From contig CAYQNU010000023.1 of the NCBI GenBank assembly GCA_964419055.1, positions 1-43,127 on the forward strand: a DNA stretch of 43,127 nt. Reading direction: 5' to 3'. Source of the stretch: CAYQNU01 sp964419055 (GTDB lineage: Bacteria > Bacteroidota > Bacteroidia > Flavobacteriales_D > Parvicellaceae). Shown one piece after another: positions 1-8,967 of this stretch (positions within the stretch are counted from its first letter, which is position 1; each line of letters begins with the position of its first letter). The position numbers and the translations under genes are program-made. The notes below the pieces were generated by a model. The model saw only the letters and a program-made list of their open reading frames with translations. It did no database searches and had not been told where the DNA came from.

Positions 1-1
1 C

Positions 2-1036
2 TTGAACAATATCCAAGAAGTTTTTTTTAAAAAAATCTATTTCACCCAACGGGTTTTAACCCTATCTACTTTAGCTTTTAGTTCAATTTCATTTGGGCAA
101 AACGTTAACATTCCCAATTCAACTTTTAAAAACTACTTAGTAGGTAACTCAGCGATTAATACAAATAGTGATACTGAGATACAGGTAAGTGAGGCACAAG
201 CTTTTTCGGGAACAATTAACTGTGGTTTCTTTTCTATTAATGATTTAACTGGAATAGAGGCGTTTACTGCTTTAACAGGTTTAATTTGTCACACTAATCA
301 GTTAACCACTTTGGATTTGAGTGCTAATTTGGCTTTAACTTCGGTAAGATGTCATGCAAATCAAATAACGTCATTAATTTTAGGTTCAAATACCGCATTA
401 ACAGAACTATGGTGCTATGATAATCAAATTGCTTCATTAGATGTTAGCGCGAATACTGGATTAACGATTTTGTATTGTAATGAAAACAATTTATCAAGTA
501 TTGATGTTACTGCAAATACTGCATTAGTAGAATTTTATTGTTTCAATAATCAATTAACGATGTTAGACTTAAGTCCAAATACTTCGCTAGTAAAATTACA
601 TTGCAACAATAATACATTGACTTCACTAAAAATTGACAATGGAAACAACACTAATTTCATACAAGTAATTGCCCAAGCAAATCCAAATTTAGACTGTATT
701 GAAGTTGATAATGCTGCCTATAGTTATTCAAATTGGACAGGAGCAAATTTTAATTTTAATTTTGATATCAGTTTCAGCGAGGATTGTGCGACATTCCTTT
801 CAGTAGAAGACAATGAGTTAACCAGCATCATATTATACCCCAATCCAACTTCATCAATATTAAACATAGAAATGAAAGAAAATTCAACCATTAAAATTAT
901 CAATTTGCTTGGTGAAACACTTTCACATCAACAAATGGCTGCTGGAAAAAATACATTAGATCTAAACGATTTAAAAGCCGGAGTTTACTTTCTTCAAACC
1001 GAACATGGAACAACAATAAAATTTATCAAGGAATAG
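2..1036 (+). CDS. Cysteine-ladder leucine-rich-repeat protein with T9SS type A sorting domain (5' end uncertain)
   Basis: Surface or secreted protein, probably for adhesion or binding. A hydrophobic export signal lies at about residues 12-33, ending FGQ. Six leucine-rich repeats of exactly 21 residues follow (about 90-210), of the form LxxLxCxxNQLTxLDLSxNTA. Their cysteines fall at 96, 117, 138, 159, 180 and 201. The C-terminal ~65 residues (from YPNPTSS, about 279) are a T9SS type A sorting domain ending KFIKE, so the protein should cross the outer membrane by T9SS and be cleaved or anchored. The only start in the window is TTG at base 2; the true start may lie upstream, so the 5' end may be partial. 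The ligand is unknown. The family call is secure. Confidence 0.85.
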   Translation: MNNIQEVFFKKIYFTQRVLTLSTLAFSSISFGQNVNIPNSTFKNYLVGNSAINTNSDTEIQVSEAQAFSGTINCGFFSINDLTGIEAFTALTGLICHTNQLTTLDLSANLALTSVRCHANQITSLILGSNTALTELWCYDNQIASLDVSANTGLTILYCNENNLSSIDVTANTALVEFYCFNNQLTMLDLSPNTSLVKLHCNNNTLTSLKIDNGNNTNFIQVIAQANPNLDCIEVDNAAYSYSNWTGANFNFNFDISFSEDCATFLSVEDNELTSIILYPNPTSSILNIEMKENSTIKIINLLGETLSHQQMAAGKNTLDLNDLKAGVYFLQTEHGTTIKFIKE

Positions 1037-1057
1037 CATTTTAAAGAAACACAACAG

Positions 1058-1086
1058 ACTTATTTACTGATATATATAAGTTTTTC
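1058..1086 (+). terminator. Weak candidate terminator after the LRR gene
   Basis: A 6-bp stem (ACTTAT at 1058-1063 with ATAAGT at 1076-1081) is followed by a short T-run. It is AT-only apart from one G-C pair, so support is weak. Confidence 0.3.
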
Positions 1087-1117
1087 TCTTTTTATTTACT
1101 TGAATTCATTATAATTT

Positions 1118-1125
1118 TAAATTTG
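1118..1125 (+). promoter_or_regulatory. Bacteroidota -7 element TAAATTTG
   Basis: An exact match to the Bacteroidota -7 consensus TAnnTTTG lies 22 bases before the ATG at 1148. No TTG is found at the usual 19-21 nt upstream. Confidence 0.5.
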
Positions 1126-1147
1126 CTCATCATTAAAATCAAACAAA

Positions 1148-1465
1148 ATGAAAAAATTAATTTTAAGCTCACTATTACTTCTTGCTATTGGCGGTAATGT
1201 AATTGGAAATTATGGATTTTCTGTTAATCCAATTGAATTGATTTCTACAAATGTAGTTGGTGATAACATCACTTTAATAAACGATACTCCAAATGCAATA
1301 AAAGTACACACAGGTTCAGGTGAAGTTACACTAAACCCAAAGGGTGGAAAAACTTCTTTCTCTTGCAACCCTGGTAAACAAGTCAAATGTGATGGTGTTG
1401 TTGCTTTTAAAGTTACTGAAGACATGTGTGGAACAACCATAAAGTTGTCTCAATACGTTAAATAA
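1148..1465 (+). CDS. Small secreted protein of unknown function
   Basis: 105 residues with a clear signal peptide (MKKLILSSLLLLAIGG, cleavage near residue 20). The mature part of about 85 residues is beta-rich and Gly/Thr-rich. It has three cysteines in its C-terminal half (SCNPG, KCDG, MCGTT). I recognise no domain. It has its own -7 element upstream and a strong terminator downstream, so it is probably a single-gene transcript. The ATG is the only sensible start. An antisense reading frame over the same bases lacks any coding signal. Function is unknown; periplasmic or extracellular location is inferred from the signal peptide alone. Confidence 0.7.
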   Translation: MKKLILSSLLLLAIGGNVIGNYGFSVNPIELISTNVVGDNITLINDTPNAIKVHTGSGEVTLNPKGGKTSFSCNPGKQVKCDGVVAFKVTEDMCGTTIKLSQYVK

Positions 1466-1484
1466 TCGTAAGTTAATTGTTTTC

Positions 1485-1516
1485 AAAAAGCTCAAGAGTA
1501 GTTCTTGGGCTTTTTT
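1485..1516 (+). terminator. Strong intrinsic terminator
   Basis: A 13-bp stem (1485-1497 with 1503-1515, one G-U pair) has a 5-nt loop, and its 3' arm runs into six T. It lies 20 bases after the small secreted protein's stop codon. Confidence 0.85.
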
Positions 1517-1585
1517 GTTTAAATTCCATTCCTAAAGAATATTGGCTGTTGCTGAATTTGTATACATAAGTTACTGTGGTTGATT

Positions 1586-1593
1586 TATTTTTG
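1586..1593 (+). promoter_or_regulatory. Bacteroidota -7 element TATTTTTG
   Basis: Exact TAnnTTTG match 30 bases before the LamG gene start. It is isolated from the upstream gene by the terminator at 1485-1516. No clear -33 TTG at standard spacing. Confidence 0.5.
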
Positions 1594-1622
1594 AATTCGA
1601 AATAACTAATCAGAAATTCAAC

Positions 1623-2606
1623 ATGATGAAAAAACATTTACTCACAGCATTTTCCGTCCTAACAGCCTTATCAACTTACCAAGCTCAATTCGATAGCACT
1701 TCCTTTTCGGTTTTGCCAGCCGTTGGAATGGCACAAGCACAATACATTACGGTGCCTATTAACTCTACTCTTCAATTTACAGATGAATTTACATTGGAAT
1801 GTTGGGTTTTTGTTCCCAATTCCTCATCTCAGGAAATTCATTTAATTGAGACCTATTTTGGAAATAATGGTGGATATGCGCTGCGTCTAACCCAAACAAA
1901 TAAAGTAAAAGGATTTGCAATGGGGGCTTCACAACCTGTGACAACGGGAGCTACAACTGTATCTACGAATACTTGGAATCATGTTGCTGTTACTTATTCG
2001 ACAACAACCGGTGATTTGAAAGTGTATTTAAATGGAATATTAGATGGTACCACTACTCCTAACAGTGCTATTTATACTAATACGGCTACCTTGAAAATAG
2101 GCTCTAGAGGTGATGATAGTGATGTAAATGACGCTATTTTAATGGATGAAGTGAGATTATGGAATGTAGCTCGCAGTGAAACACAACTAGCCAACAGTAT
2201 GTATAATTGTTTAACAGGAAATGAATCGGGACTAGTGTTGTATTATGATTTTGAAAATGAAACGGTTAGTGCAACGGTAACGGATCGCACCACAAACGGA
2301 AATAATGGAACTATCGTTTCTAATTCAAGCCCATATGGACCTGGAGTTTTTGAATGTTTTAATACATCTCAGATTAATGAAAATGAATCCACACAATTTG
2401 ATGTTTACCCAAATCCATCCTCTGACCAAATAACCGTTCAAACAAAAGAATTAATCAATGAAATTAAAATTTTCAATCTTTTAGGAGAATTAGTTCAAAC
2501 AGAAATGGTAACAAACTTTTCTATAGCTAACTTACCAAATGGGATTTATTTACTTCAGGTAATTACCGAAAATGGAATGAATTCAGTGAGAATAATTAAA
2601 GAATAA
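1623..2606 (+). CDS. LamG-domain protein with T9SS type A sorting domain
   Basis: 327-residue exported protein with a signal peptide at residues 1-21 (ends YQAQ). A LamG/concanavalin A-like jelly-roll domain occupies about 37-215. Its family hallmarks are FTLECWVF near the start, NTWNHVAVTYS in the middle, LKVYLNG, and MDEVRLWNVARS followed by the closing YYDFEN. Such domains usually bind glycans or surface proteins. A T9SS type A sorting domain covers about 262-327, starting YPNPSSDQ and ending VRIIKE. Two consecutive ATG codons open the gene; either would serve. It is monocistronic between a -7 element and a strong terminator. The binding partner cannot be told from sequence. Confidence 0.88.
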   Translation: MMKKHLLTAFSVLTALSTYQAQFDSTSFSVLPAVGMAQAQYITVPINSTLQFTDEFTLECWVFVPNSSSQEIHLIETYFGNNGGYALRLTQTNKVKGFAMGASQPVTTGATTVSTNTWNHVAVTYSTTTGDLKVYLNGILDGTTTPNSAIYTNTATLKIGSRGDDSDVNDAILMDEVRLWNVARSETQLANSMYNCLTGNESGLVLYYDFENETVSATVTDRTTNGNNGTIVSNSSPYGPGVFECFNTSQINENESTQFDVYPNPSSDQITVQTKELINEIKIFNLLGELVQTEMVTNFSIANLPNGIYLLQVITENGMNSVRIIKE

Positions 2607-2637
2607 TTATAAGGCGTTTTTTCATAGAAACAAAAGG

Positions 2638-2676
2638 AAAGAGTTCATCAGCTTATGCAGATGGGCTCTTTTTTTT
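2638..2676 (+). terminator. Strong intrinsic terminator
   Basis: A fully paired 12-bp stem (2638-2649 with 2660-2671, two G-U pairs) has a 10-nt loop and runs into eight T. It ends the LamG transcript. Confidence 0.85.
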
Positions 2677-2854
2677 CGTATGCTTTTATTTATTGCAAAT
2701 ATTTTGATTAGCAACCACAATGGAAATCAATTAAATCATCAATGGTTGATTTTATTTTAAATATGCAAAAGGTGGAAATCATTTTAGTACTTTTTGATTT
2801 GGTTAATCCGCAATCAATTCAATTAAAATTAACTCATAGTATATTTTGTTTATT

Positions 2855-2862
2855 TATCTTTG
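2855..2862 (+). promoter_or_regulatory. -7 element TATCTTTG of ribBA
   Basis: Exact TAnnTTTG match 28 bases before the ATG at 2891. Because transcription would start downstream of it, the in-frame TTG at 2846 cannot be the ribBA start. I see no FMN-riboswitch-like structure between 2678 and 2890, a 213-base stretch that otherwise holds only AT-rich sequence. Confidence 0.6.
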
Positions 2863-2890
2863 CATCTGCTTTCAAAAAATAAGCTTTTTA

Positions 2891-4105
2891 ATGGAATTTA
2901 CACTCAATACGATAGAAGAAGCTATCGAAGATATAAAAAATGGTAAAGTAATCATCGTTGTTGATGATGAAGATCGCGAAAATGAAGGAGATTTTTTAAC
3001 TGCAGCGCGCAATGTTACACCAGAAATTATCAATTTTATGGTGACGCATGGAAGAGGTTTGGTTTGTGCTCCACTTATTGAAGATCGTTGTGATGAATTA
3101 GGGCTTACTCTTATGGTACAACATAACAGTGCTCAGTTTGAAACACCTTTCACCGTGTCCATTGATTTAATTGGTCATGGCACTTCAACCGGTATTTCTG
3201 CTAGCGATCGTTCAAAAACAGTCAAAGCATTAATTGACCCATCTATTCGTCCAGAAGAATTGGGCAAACCGGGTCATATTTTTCCGTTAAGAGCCAAACG
3301 TGGTGGCGTTTTGAGAAGAGCCGGACACACCGAAGCGGCAATTGATTTAGCGCGTTTAGCAGGTTTTGAGCCAGCAGGTCTTATTGTTGAGATTTTGAAT
3401 GAAGACGGTACCATGGCACGCTTACCACAATTGGTAGACATCGCCAAACGATTTGATTTAAAAATTGTAAGCATCGAAGATTTAATCAATTTTAGACTTA
3501 AAAACGAGTCATTGATTGAAAAATTGGTTGAAGTAAATATGCCCACCAAACATGGTGATTTTAAATTAGCTGCTTACCGTCAAACTACTACAGGAGAAGA
3601 ACATTTGGCTATTTATAAAGGCGAATGGACAGCTGATGAACCGGTTTTGGTGCGTGTACACAGTTCCTGTTTTACCGGAGATATTTTAGATTCACTTCGT
3701 TGTGATTGTGGACCTCAATTGGCACATGCGCTACAAAAAATAGAACAAGAGGGCAAAGGGGTAGTACTATACATGAATCAAGAAGGAAGAGGAATTGGAT
3801 TGGTAAATAAATTGAGAGCCTACAAATTACAAGAAGAAGGATACGATACAGTTGAAGCCAATTTAAAATTAGGTTTTCAAGCTGATCAACGAGATTATGG
3901 CATCGGTGCTCAAATTTTAAGAGACTTGGGTGTTCGCAAAATGCGTTTGATGAGCAATAATCCTACAAAAAGAAAGGGTTTAATTGGTTACGGTATTGAA
4001 ATAGTCGAAAATGTTGCTATTGAAATCGTATGTAATACCCATAATGAAGCCTATATGAAAACCAAAAAAGATAAAATGGGACATGTTCTCAATTTAAACA
4101 AATAA
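2891..4105 (+). CDS. ribBA: Bifunctional 3,4-dihydroxy-2-butanone-4-phosphate synthase / GTP cyclohydrolase II
   Basis: Supplies both precursors of riboflavin in the cytoplasm: it makes dihydroxybutanone phosphate from ribulose 5-phosphate and opens GTP to the diaminopyrimidine. The N-terminal RibB domain (about 1-200) has the acidic loop DDEDRENEGD and RAGHTEAAIDLARLAG. The C-terminal RibA domain (about 205-404) has the zinc cysteines in SSCFTGD and SLRCDCG, then NQEGRGIGL and SNNPTKRKGL. All key residues appear intact. The length of 404 residues is normal for the fused enzyme. The start at 2891 is chosen because a -7 element lies between it and the upstream TTG. It is monocistronic by position and is not adjacent to other rib genes. 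Confidence 0.96.
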   Translation: MEFTLNTIEEAIEDIKNGKVIIVVDDEDRENEGDFLTAARNVTPEIINFMVTHGRGLVCAPLIEDRCDELGLTLMVQHNSAQFETPFTVSIDLIGHGTSTGISASDRSKTVKALIDPSIRPEELGKPGHIFPLRAKRGGVLRRAGHTEAAIDLARLAGFEPAGLIVEILNEDGTMARLPQLVDIAKRFDLKIVSIEDLINFRLKNESLIEKLVEVNMPTKHGDFKLAAYRQTTTGEEHLAIYKGEWTADEPVLVRVHSSCFTGDILDSLRCDCGPQLAHALQKIEQEGKGVVLYMNQEGRGIGLVNKLRAYKLQEEGYDTVEANLKLGFQADQRDYGIGAQILRDLGVRKMRLMSNNPTKRKGLIGYGIEIVENVAIEIVCNTHNEAYMKTKKDKMGHVLNLNK

Positions 4106-4195
4106 AGAAGGGTTGCATCACTAACAAAATTTGTGATTTATTTGCAAAAAAAGTTAGTGAGTGTGATTATTTACTACAACACATATATTTTTTTT

Positions 4196-4203
4196 TAACT
4201 TCG
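4196..4203 (+). promoter_or_regulatory. Candidate -7 element TAACTTCG
   Basis: TAnnTTCG variant of the Bacteroidota -7 element, 35 bases before the DUF2723 gene. The same TAnnTTCGCAGCC form recurs at 38094. No clear -33 TTG. Confidence 0.4.
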
Positions 4204-4238
4204 CAGCCAAGTATCCTATATTGGTAACAAAAAATTAG

Positions 4239-7200
4239 ATGATGAATTACAAAAAGTTAAACAACTACCTTGGATGGGGAGTTTTTTTGATCGCAGCCAT
4301 AGTTTATTTAATCACTATGGAAAAAACCACCAGTTTATGGGATTGTGGTGAGTATATTACTACAGCTAACAAATTGGAAGTAGGTCACCCTCCAGGGGCA
4401 CCCTTTTTTATGATGTTAGGAAGGTTGTTTTCCGCTTTTGTAAGTCCTGAAAATGCCGCAGCAAGCATCAATGCTATGAGTGCTTTGAGCAGTGCTTTTA
4501 CCATTCTGTTTTTGTTCTGGACCATAACCATGTTGGGACGTAAGATAGCCTTGAGCAAAGGTGGGTCAATCACAAAAGAAAACACTGTCGCTATTTTAGG
4601 TTCGGGACTTATCGGTGGTTTGGCTTATACTTTTACAGACTCATTTTGGTTTTCGGCCGTTGAAGGTGAGGTATATGCCATGTCTTCCTTTTTTACAGCT
4701 TTAGTTGTTTGGGCTATCTTCAAGTGGGAAGTAGAGTTAGATCAACATGAAAAAGGAGAAATCATAGATGGTAAATTGCCTAATCCCAATAGATGGTTGA
4801 TTTTTATTGCCTATATGATTGGGCTTTCTACAGGAGTCCATTTATTAAATTTATTAGCTATTCCAACTATCGGTTTTGTGGTCTATTTCAGATTATACAA
4901 ACCCGATTTGAAAGGTATTTTATTAGCTGGAATTATTTCTTTAGTTACCTTGGTCTTTATTCAAGAAATTTTAATTCCTCAAATCCCTAATATTGGAGCT
5001 TGGTTTGACCGTATATTTACCAATTCAATGGGATTACCTTTTAATACTGGGTTTATTTTCTTCTCTTTATTCTTAGGTGGTTTGTTGACTTATGCAATTT
5101 ATTATACCTCCACCAAAAAGAAATTTTTATTTAATAATGTTTATGTTGCGCTAACAGTTATTATTATTGGATTGACCTCGTTTGCTATGATTGTGGTGCG
5201 TTCTAATGCTAACCCTCCATTAGATGAAAACAATCCTGAATCTTTACCATTGTTATATTCTTACTTAAAAAGAGATCAATACGGTTCTTGGCCAATATTA
5301 TATGGACCACATTGGAATACCCCTTCTACTTTTGGAGGTTGTGAGCCAGAAAATTATGAAGATCCAAAAACGAGTTTTATGAAGGTCTATTCGGCCAAAG
5401 TAAATGCTACTAATATTGTTACAGATCCCGTTACTGCTCAAAAAATAAAGTTGATAGTTGCTCCATTGTATCTTAAATTAGAAACGAAGGAAGTAAAGGG
5501 TCAAATTAGAGTTAGCACTCCTTTATATCCAGATTTTGTTTTGGTTGATGGTGAATATGTGGCTCCTAATTCGGCAAATATGGCTGAGTTTGGTGATCAA
5601 GTCTATTATGAGGTTACTTTTATGAATATGTTCGAATTTGATGAATATATGAAAAAAGTGGAGGCGGTAAACAAAGAGTTAGCCGCCAACGGATTGAAAT
5701 TTAAAATTGACATTGATAATAAAGCCGTTTCAAAATATGTAAACACTTTTGCTGGTAAAAAAGGTGAACGTAAACACCTTTCCAGTTATGAGGTTATGTG
5801 TACTGACGGTGAAGTAAGAAATGTGGATTATGGAACTATTTTTCCAAGAATGTATAGAACCGATCAAGGTGAAAATTATATGGCTTGGATTAATTATTTA
5901 GAAAACGATCACGTTATACCTCTTCCTGCTGATGGGCAATTGGCGCAATATGGTGTTCCGGGTGGCAATAAATATGAGCAATATAAAGCCTTGTTAGAAC
6001 AACAACCTGAAATAGCTCAACAAATGTATGCTGAAGGTTTGTTTAAACCAACGATGGGAGAGAATATTACCTTCTTGTTTAATTATCAAATAGGGTACAT
6101 GTACATGCGCTATTTCTTTTGGAATTTTGTGGGTCGTCAAAATGATATTCAAGGGTATGGACAAAATAACGGTGGTAAACAATTACTCGAAGGAAACTGG
6201 CTTTCAGGAGTTGACTTTATTGATCAAGAAAGATTAGGTAGTCAAGAGAATCTTCCTGCTTTCACCGCTGAAAATACAGGTTACAATACTTATTTCTTTT
6301 TACCTTTAATTTTAGGACTAATAGGATTCATTTTTCATGTAATTAGAGCTCCAAAAGATTGGTTTACTATACTGTTGTTATTCTTAATGACCGGTTTAGC
6401 CATTGTGATCTATTTGAATCAAAAACCGATGGAGCCTAGAGAGCGTGATTACGCTTATGCAGCTTCATTCTATGCGTTTGCTATTTGGATTGGTTTGGGA
6501 GTTTATGCTTTATATGAATCTATGAAAAACTTCAAATGGACAAATATTGGAATCATTGCAGCCTATTCTTTTGGAATTGGAGTAGCAGTATTTTTAATAG
6601 AATCTATGCAAGAAAGAGATCACTCTTTCTCTTATTCACTTTTATTTATGGCAGCTATTGGAGTAGGCGTTTACACGGCCATGGGTGTTTTAGGAAATGC
6701 AGCTAAAAATGGAGTGCTAACAGCTGGAGTAGCTACTATGTTATCGTTATCTATTCCCGTTATCTTAGCGATTCAAAACTGGGACGATCACAATCGTGAT
6801 AACCGTACTACAGCAAGAGATTTTGCCTACAATTATTTAGTTTCGTGTGATAAGCAAGAAGCGGGTAAAAAGGGATCTATTTTGTTTACTAATGGTGATA
6901 ACGACACGTTCCCTCTGTGGTATATTCAAGAGGTGGAAGGAGTGAGAACAGATGTTCGTGTGGCCAACATGAGTTTATTGGGAACGGATTGGCACATCAA
7001 TCAAATGAAACGTAAAGCCTATGAATCGGAACCATTGGAAATTATGATGCCTGAGTTTGCGTTTAGAAATGGAATTCGTGATTACGTTATCATAAAAGAA
7101 GAAGAAGCCAATGCAGGTAAGTTCATTTCGGCATCTGAAGCGGTAGCCTTTATTTTGGATGATAACAATCGTTCGGATGGTTTTTCAACTTGTCAATTGG

Positions 7201-8333
7201 AAAGTTTCTTAAATGTAAAAGGTATCTATATTAAAGTTGATAAAAAAGCTGCTGTTGACAATGGTATTGTAACTCCCGCTGAAGCAGCCCAAATGGTTGA
7301 TACCCTAAAATGGACCTTGAGTGGTGGGGTTATTTATAAGTCAGATTTGGCCGTATTGGATTTGTTGGCCAATTATAAGTGGGATCGTTCTATTTATTTT
7401 GCTAGTTTACACGGACTACAAGCCAATAGCGGACTTAAAAATTATTTGTCAGCTGAAGGTTTAGCATTTAAATTAGTACCAATTAATTATGGTCAAAATG
7501 GCGGTGTTAATATAGAGAAAAACTATGAATTATTTATGGATCCAGAGAAAGGGTTCAAATGGGGTAACATGAAAACCAAAGGAGTTTTGGTTGACTATTA
7601 TACCTTAAGAATGGTTTATAACATGAGAGCTACCGCAATGAAATTCACTGATGAATTAATAAAAGCTGGTAAAAATGAAATGGCCATCGCGGTGTTGGAT
7701 AAAGTATTTGAAGAAATGCCTGTCGAAAACAGCCAAGTAATGGCTGATGATATATGTTATTATTTATGTGCAAATTATTATGATGCTGGCGCAGCTGACA
7801 AAGGGGATGCCTTAGCGGTAAAATTGGCTCAAATTAAATTGGATGAAATCAGTTATTACCAATCTCAGTCGGATCGTTTCTTTGAATCTATGCACTCTGA
7901 GTGGGGAAGAGCCTTAAATATGTTAGAAATGTTGAGACAATCTTCAAGAGAAGAAGCTCAAGGTTCTAGAGCTGCTCTTAATATGCAATTGCAAGCGCTG
8001 CAACAAGAATATCAATTGAAAATGGAAGGCTTGAACGAACAAGTGAAAACAGGACAATTAGATATGACTGCTGCCACAGCTATGCAAACCACTTTTGAAG
8101 GTGAATTTGAAGCCAAACAAACTACTTTATATGATTCATACTTCAATCAATTGGCTGATGCATCTAAGACCTATTTTAATGTAATGGGCCCTCTAGAAAA
8201 AACGAATTACATTGAGGTTATTACAAAATCAAAAGAAGTATACCTCAATAACAAAAATAACAATAAAGTAAGAGCAATATTTGAAGATCCTCAATATTTC
8301 CCTCAGGATTATTTGGTTATTTGGGATTTATAA
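4239..8333 (+). CDS. DUF2723 multi-pass membrane protein (GT117-like, putative protein O-mannosyltransferase)
   Basis: 1364-residue integral membrane protein of the GT-C fold. The N-terminal signature SLWDCGEYITTANKLEVGHP followed by PGAP (about 32-56) defines DUF2723. Many transmembrane helices lie in about 1-330 and 690-880, with a large extracytoplasmic segment between. GDNDTFPLWYIQEVEGVRTD (about 890) begins the soluble C-terminal part. The family includes human TMEM260, a protein O-mannosyltransferase, so glycosylation of exported proteins is a reasonable inference, although substrate and sugar are not shown here. The last ~200 residues include a Gln/Glu-rich, probably coiled-coil stretch (about 1225-1310), longer than I expect for the family. 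It is followed after 10 bases by a polysaccharide deacetylase, probably in the same operon. Confidence 0.88.
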   Translation: MMNYKKLNNYLGWGVFLIAAIVYLITMEKTTSLWDCGEYITTANKLEVGHPPGAPFFMMLGRLFSAFVSPENAAASINAMSALSSAFTILFLFWTITMLGRKIALSKGGSITKENTVAILGSGLIGGLAYTFTDSFWFSAVEGEVYAMSSFFTALVVWAIFKWEVELDQHEKGEIIDGKLPNPNRWLIFIAYMIGLSTGVHLLNLLAIPTIGFVVYFRLYKPDLKGILLAGIISLVTLVFIQEILIPQIPNIGAWFDRIFTNSMGLPFNTGFIFFSLFLGGLLTYAIYYTSTKKKFLFNNVYVALTVIIIGLTSFAMIVVRSNANPPLDENNPESLPLLYSYLKRDQYGSWPILYGPHWNTPSTFGGCEPENYEDPKTSFMKVYSAKVNATNIVTDPVTAQKIKLIVAPLYLKLETKEVKGQIRVSTPLYPDFVLVDGEYVAPNSANMAEFGDQVYYEVTFMNMFEFDEYMKKVEAVNKELAANGLKFKIDIDNKAVSKYVNTFAGKKGERKHLSSYEVMCTDGEVRNVDYGTIFPRMYRTDQGENYMAWINYLENDHVIPLPADGQLAQYGVPGGNKYEQYKALLEQQPEIAQQMYAEGLFKPTMGENITFLFNYQIGYMYMRYFFWNFVGRQNDIQGYGQNNGGKQLLEGNWLSGVDFIDQERLGSQENLPAFTAENTGYNTYFFLPLILGLIGFIFHVIRAPKDWFTILLLFLMTGLAIVIYLNQKPMEPRERDYAYAASFYAFAIWIGLGVYALYESMKNFKWTNIGIIAAYSFGIGVAVFLIESMQERDHSFSYSLLFMAAIGVGVYTAMGVLGNAAKNGVLTAGVATMLSLSIPVILAIQNWDDHNRDNRTTARDFAYNYLVSCDKQEAGKKGSILFTNGDNDTFPLWYIQEVEGVRTDVRVANMSLLGTDWHINQMKRKAYESEPLEIMMPEFAFRNGIRDYVIIKEEEANAGKFISASEAVAFILDDNNRSDGFSTCQLESFLNVKGIYIKVDKKAAVDNGIVTPAEAAQMVDTLKWTLSGGVIYKSDLAVLDLLANYKWDRSIYFASLHGLQANSGLKNYLSAEGLAFKLVPINYGQNGGVNIEKNYELFMDPEKGFKWGNMKTKGVLVDYYTLRMVYNMRATAMKFTDELIKAGKNEMAIAVLDKVFEEMPVENSQVMADDICYYLCANYYDAGAADKGDALAVKLAQIKLDEISYYQSQSDRFFESMHSEWGRALNMLEMLRQSSREEAQGSRAALNMQLQALQQEYQLKMEGLNEQVKTGQLDMTAATAMQTTFEGEFEAKQTTLYDSYFNQLADASKTYFNVMGPLEKTNYIEVITKSKEVYLNNKNNNKVRAIFEDPQYFPQDYLVIWDL

Positions 8334-8343
8334 AATCTACTAA

Positions 8344-8967
8344 GTGTTTTACTTTGTAAAAACTCCTTCGGTCATTAGACAATTATACAAGCACGTAACT
8401 TGGAAATTGCCTAATGACCGAGGTGCTATTTACCTTACATTTGATGATGGGCCAATACCCTCAATTACTGAAAGAACACTGGCTATTTTAAAAGAGCACA
8501 ATGTAAAAGCTACTTTTTTTTGTGTAGGTGAAAATGTAATGCGCCATAGTGCTATTTTTGACCAAATTATAAATGACGGACATCATGTAGGTAATCATAG
8601 TCATCAGCACCTAAATGGGTGGAAAACAGAAAATGAAGTGTATTACCAAAATATTGAAAAATGTCAATCTTTAACAAAGACGAGTCTTTTGAGGCCTCCT
8701 TATGGAAAAATCAAACGAGAACAAATCGTTCATCTGAAAGAAAACTATACAATCGTTATGTGGGATGTGCTTTCAGGTGATTTTGACCCTAAAACATCCG
8801 TTGAAAAAATAGTGTCAAACGTGGTACAAAATACAGAATCTGGTTCGGTTGTAGTGTTGCACGATAATAGTAAATGTGGAGAAAAAATGTTGGAGGCTTT
8901 GCCACAAATTATTCATCAATTAAAAGCCAAAGGTTTTGTTTTTGAAAAGATACCTTATGTCTTTTGA
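8344..8967 (+). CDS. Polysaccharide deacetylase family protein (CE4, NodB homology)
   Basis: 207-residue metal-dependent deacetylase of N-acetylated glycans. Motifs in order: TFDDGP (catalytic base and metal Asp), HSHQH (H-x3-H metal ligands), RPPYG, WDVLSGDFD and VVLHD with the terminal His. All five CE4 motifs are present, so an active enzyme is expected. No signal peptide is evident, so the protein may face the cytoplasm or be held at the membrane; its substrate is unknown. It starts with GTG only 10 bases after the DUF2723 gene, and the two are probably co-transcribed. Its last 13 bases overlap the end of the convergent gene on the minus strand. Confidence 0.9.
   Translation: MFYFVKTPSVIRQLYKHVTWKLPNDRGAIYLTFDDGPIPSITERTLAILKEHNVKATFFCVGENVMRHSAIFDQIINDGHHVGNHSHQHLNGWKTENEVYYQNIEKCQSLTKTSLLRPPYGKIKREQIVHLKENYTIVMWDVLSGDFDPKTSVEKIVSNVVQNTESGSVVVLHDNSKCGEKMLEALPQIIHQLKAKGFVFEKIPYVF

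Noticed and set aside
2678..2890. FMN riboswitch before ribBA
   Set aside because: No conserved FMN-aptamer segments are visible, and the -7 element leaves a leader of only about 20 bases, too short for one.
4118..4160. Inverted repeat TCACTAAC/GTTAGTGA after ribBA as terminator
   Set aside because: The loop is 27 nt and no T-run follows. The pairing is real but a terminator is not supported.
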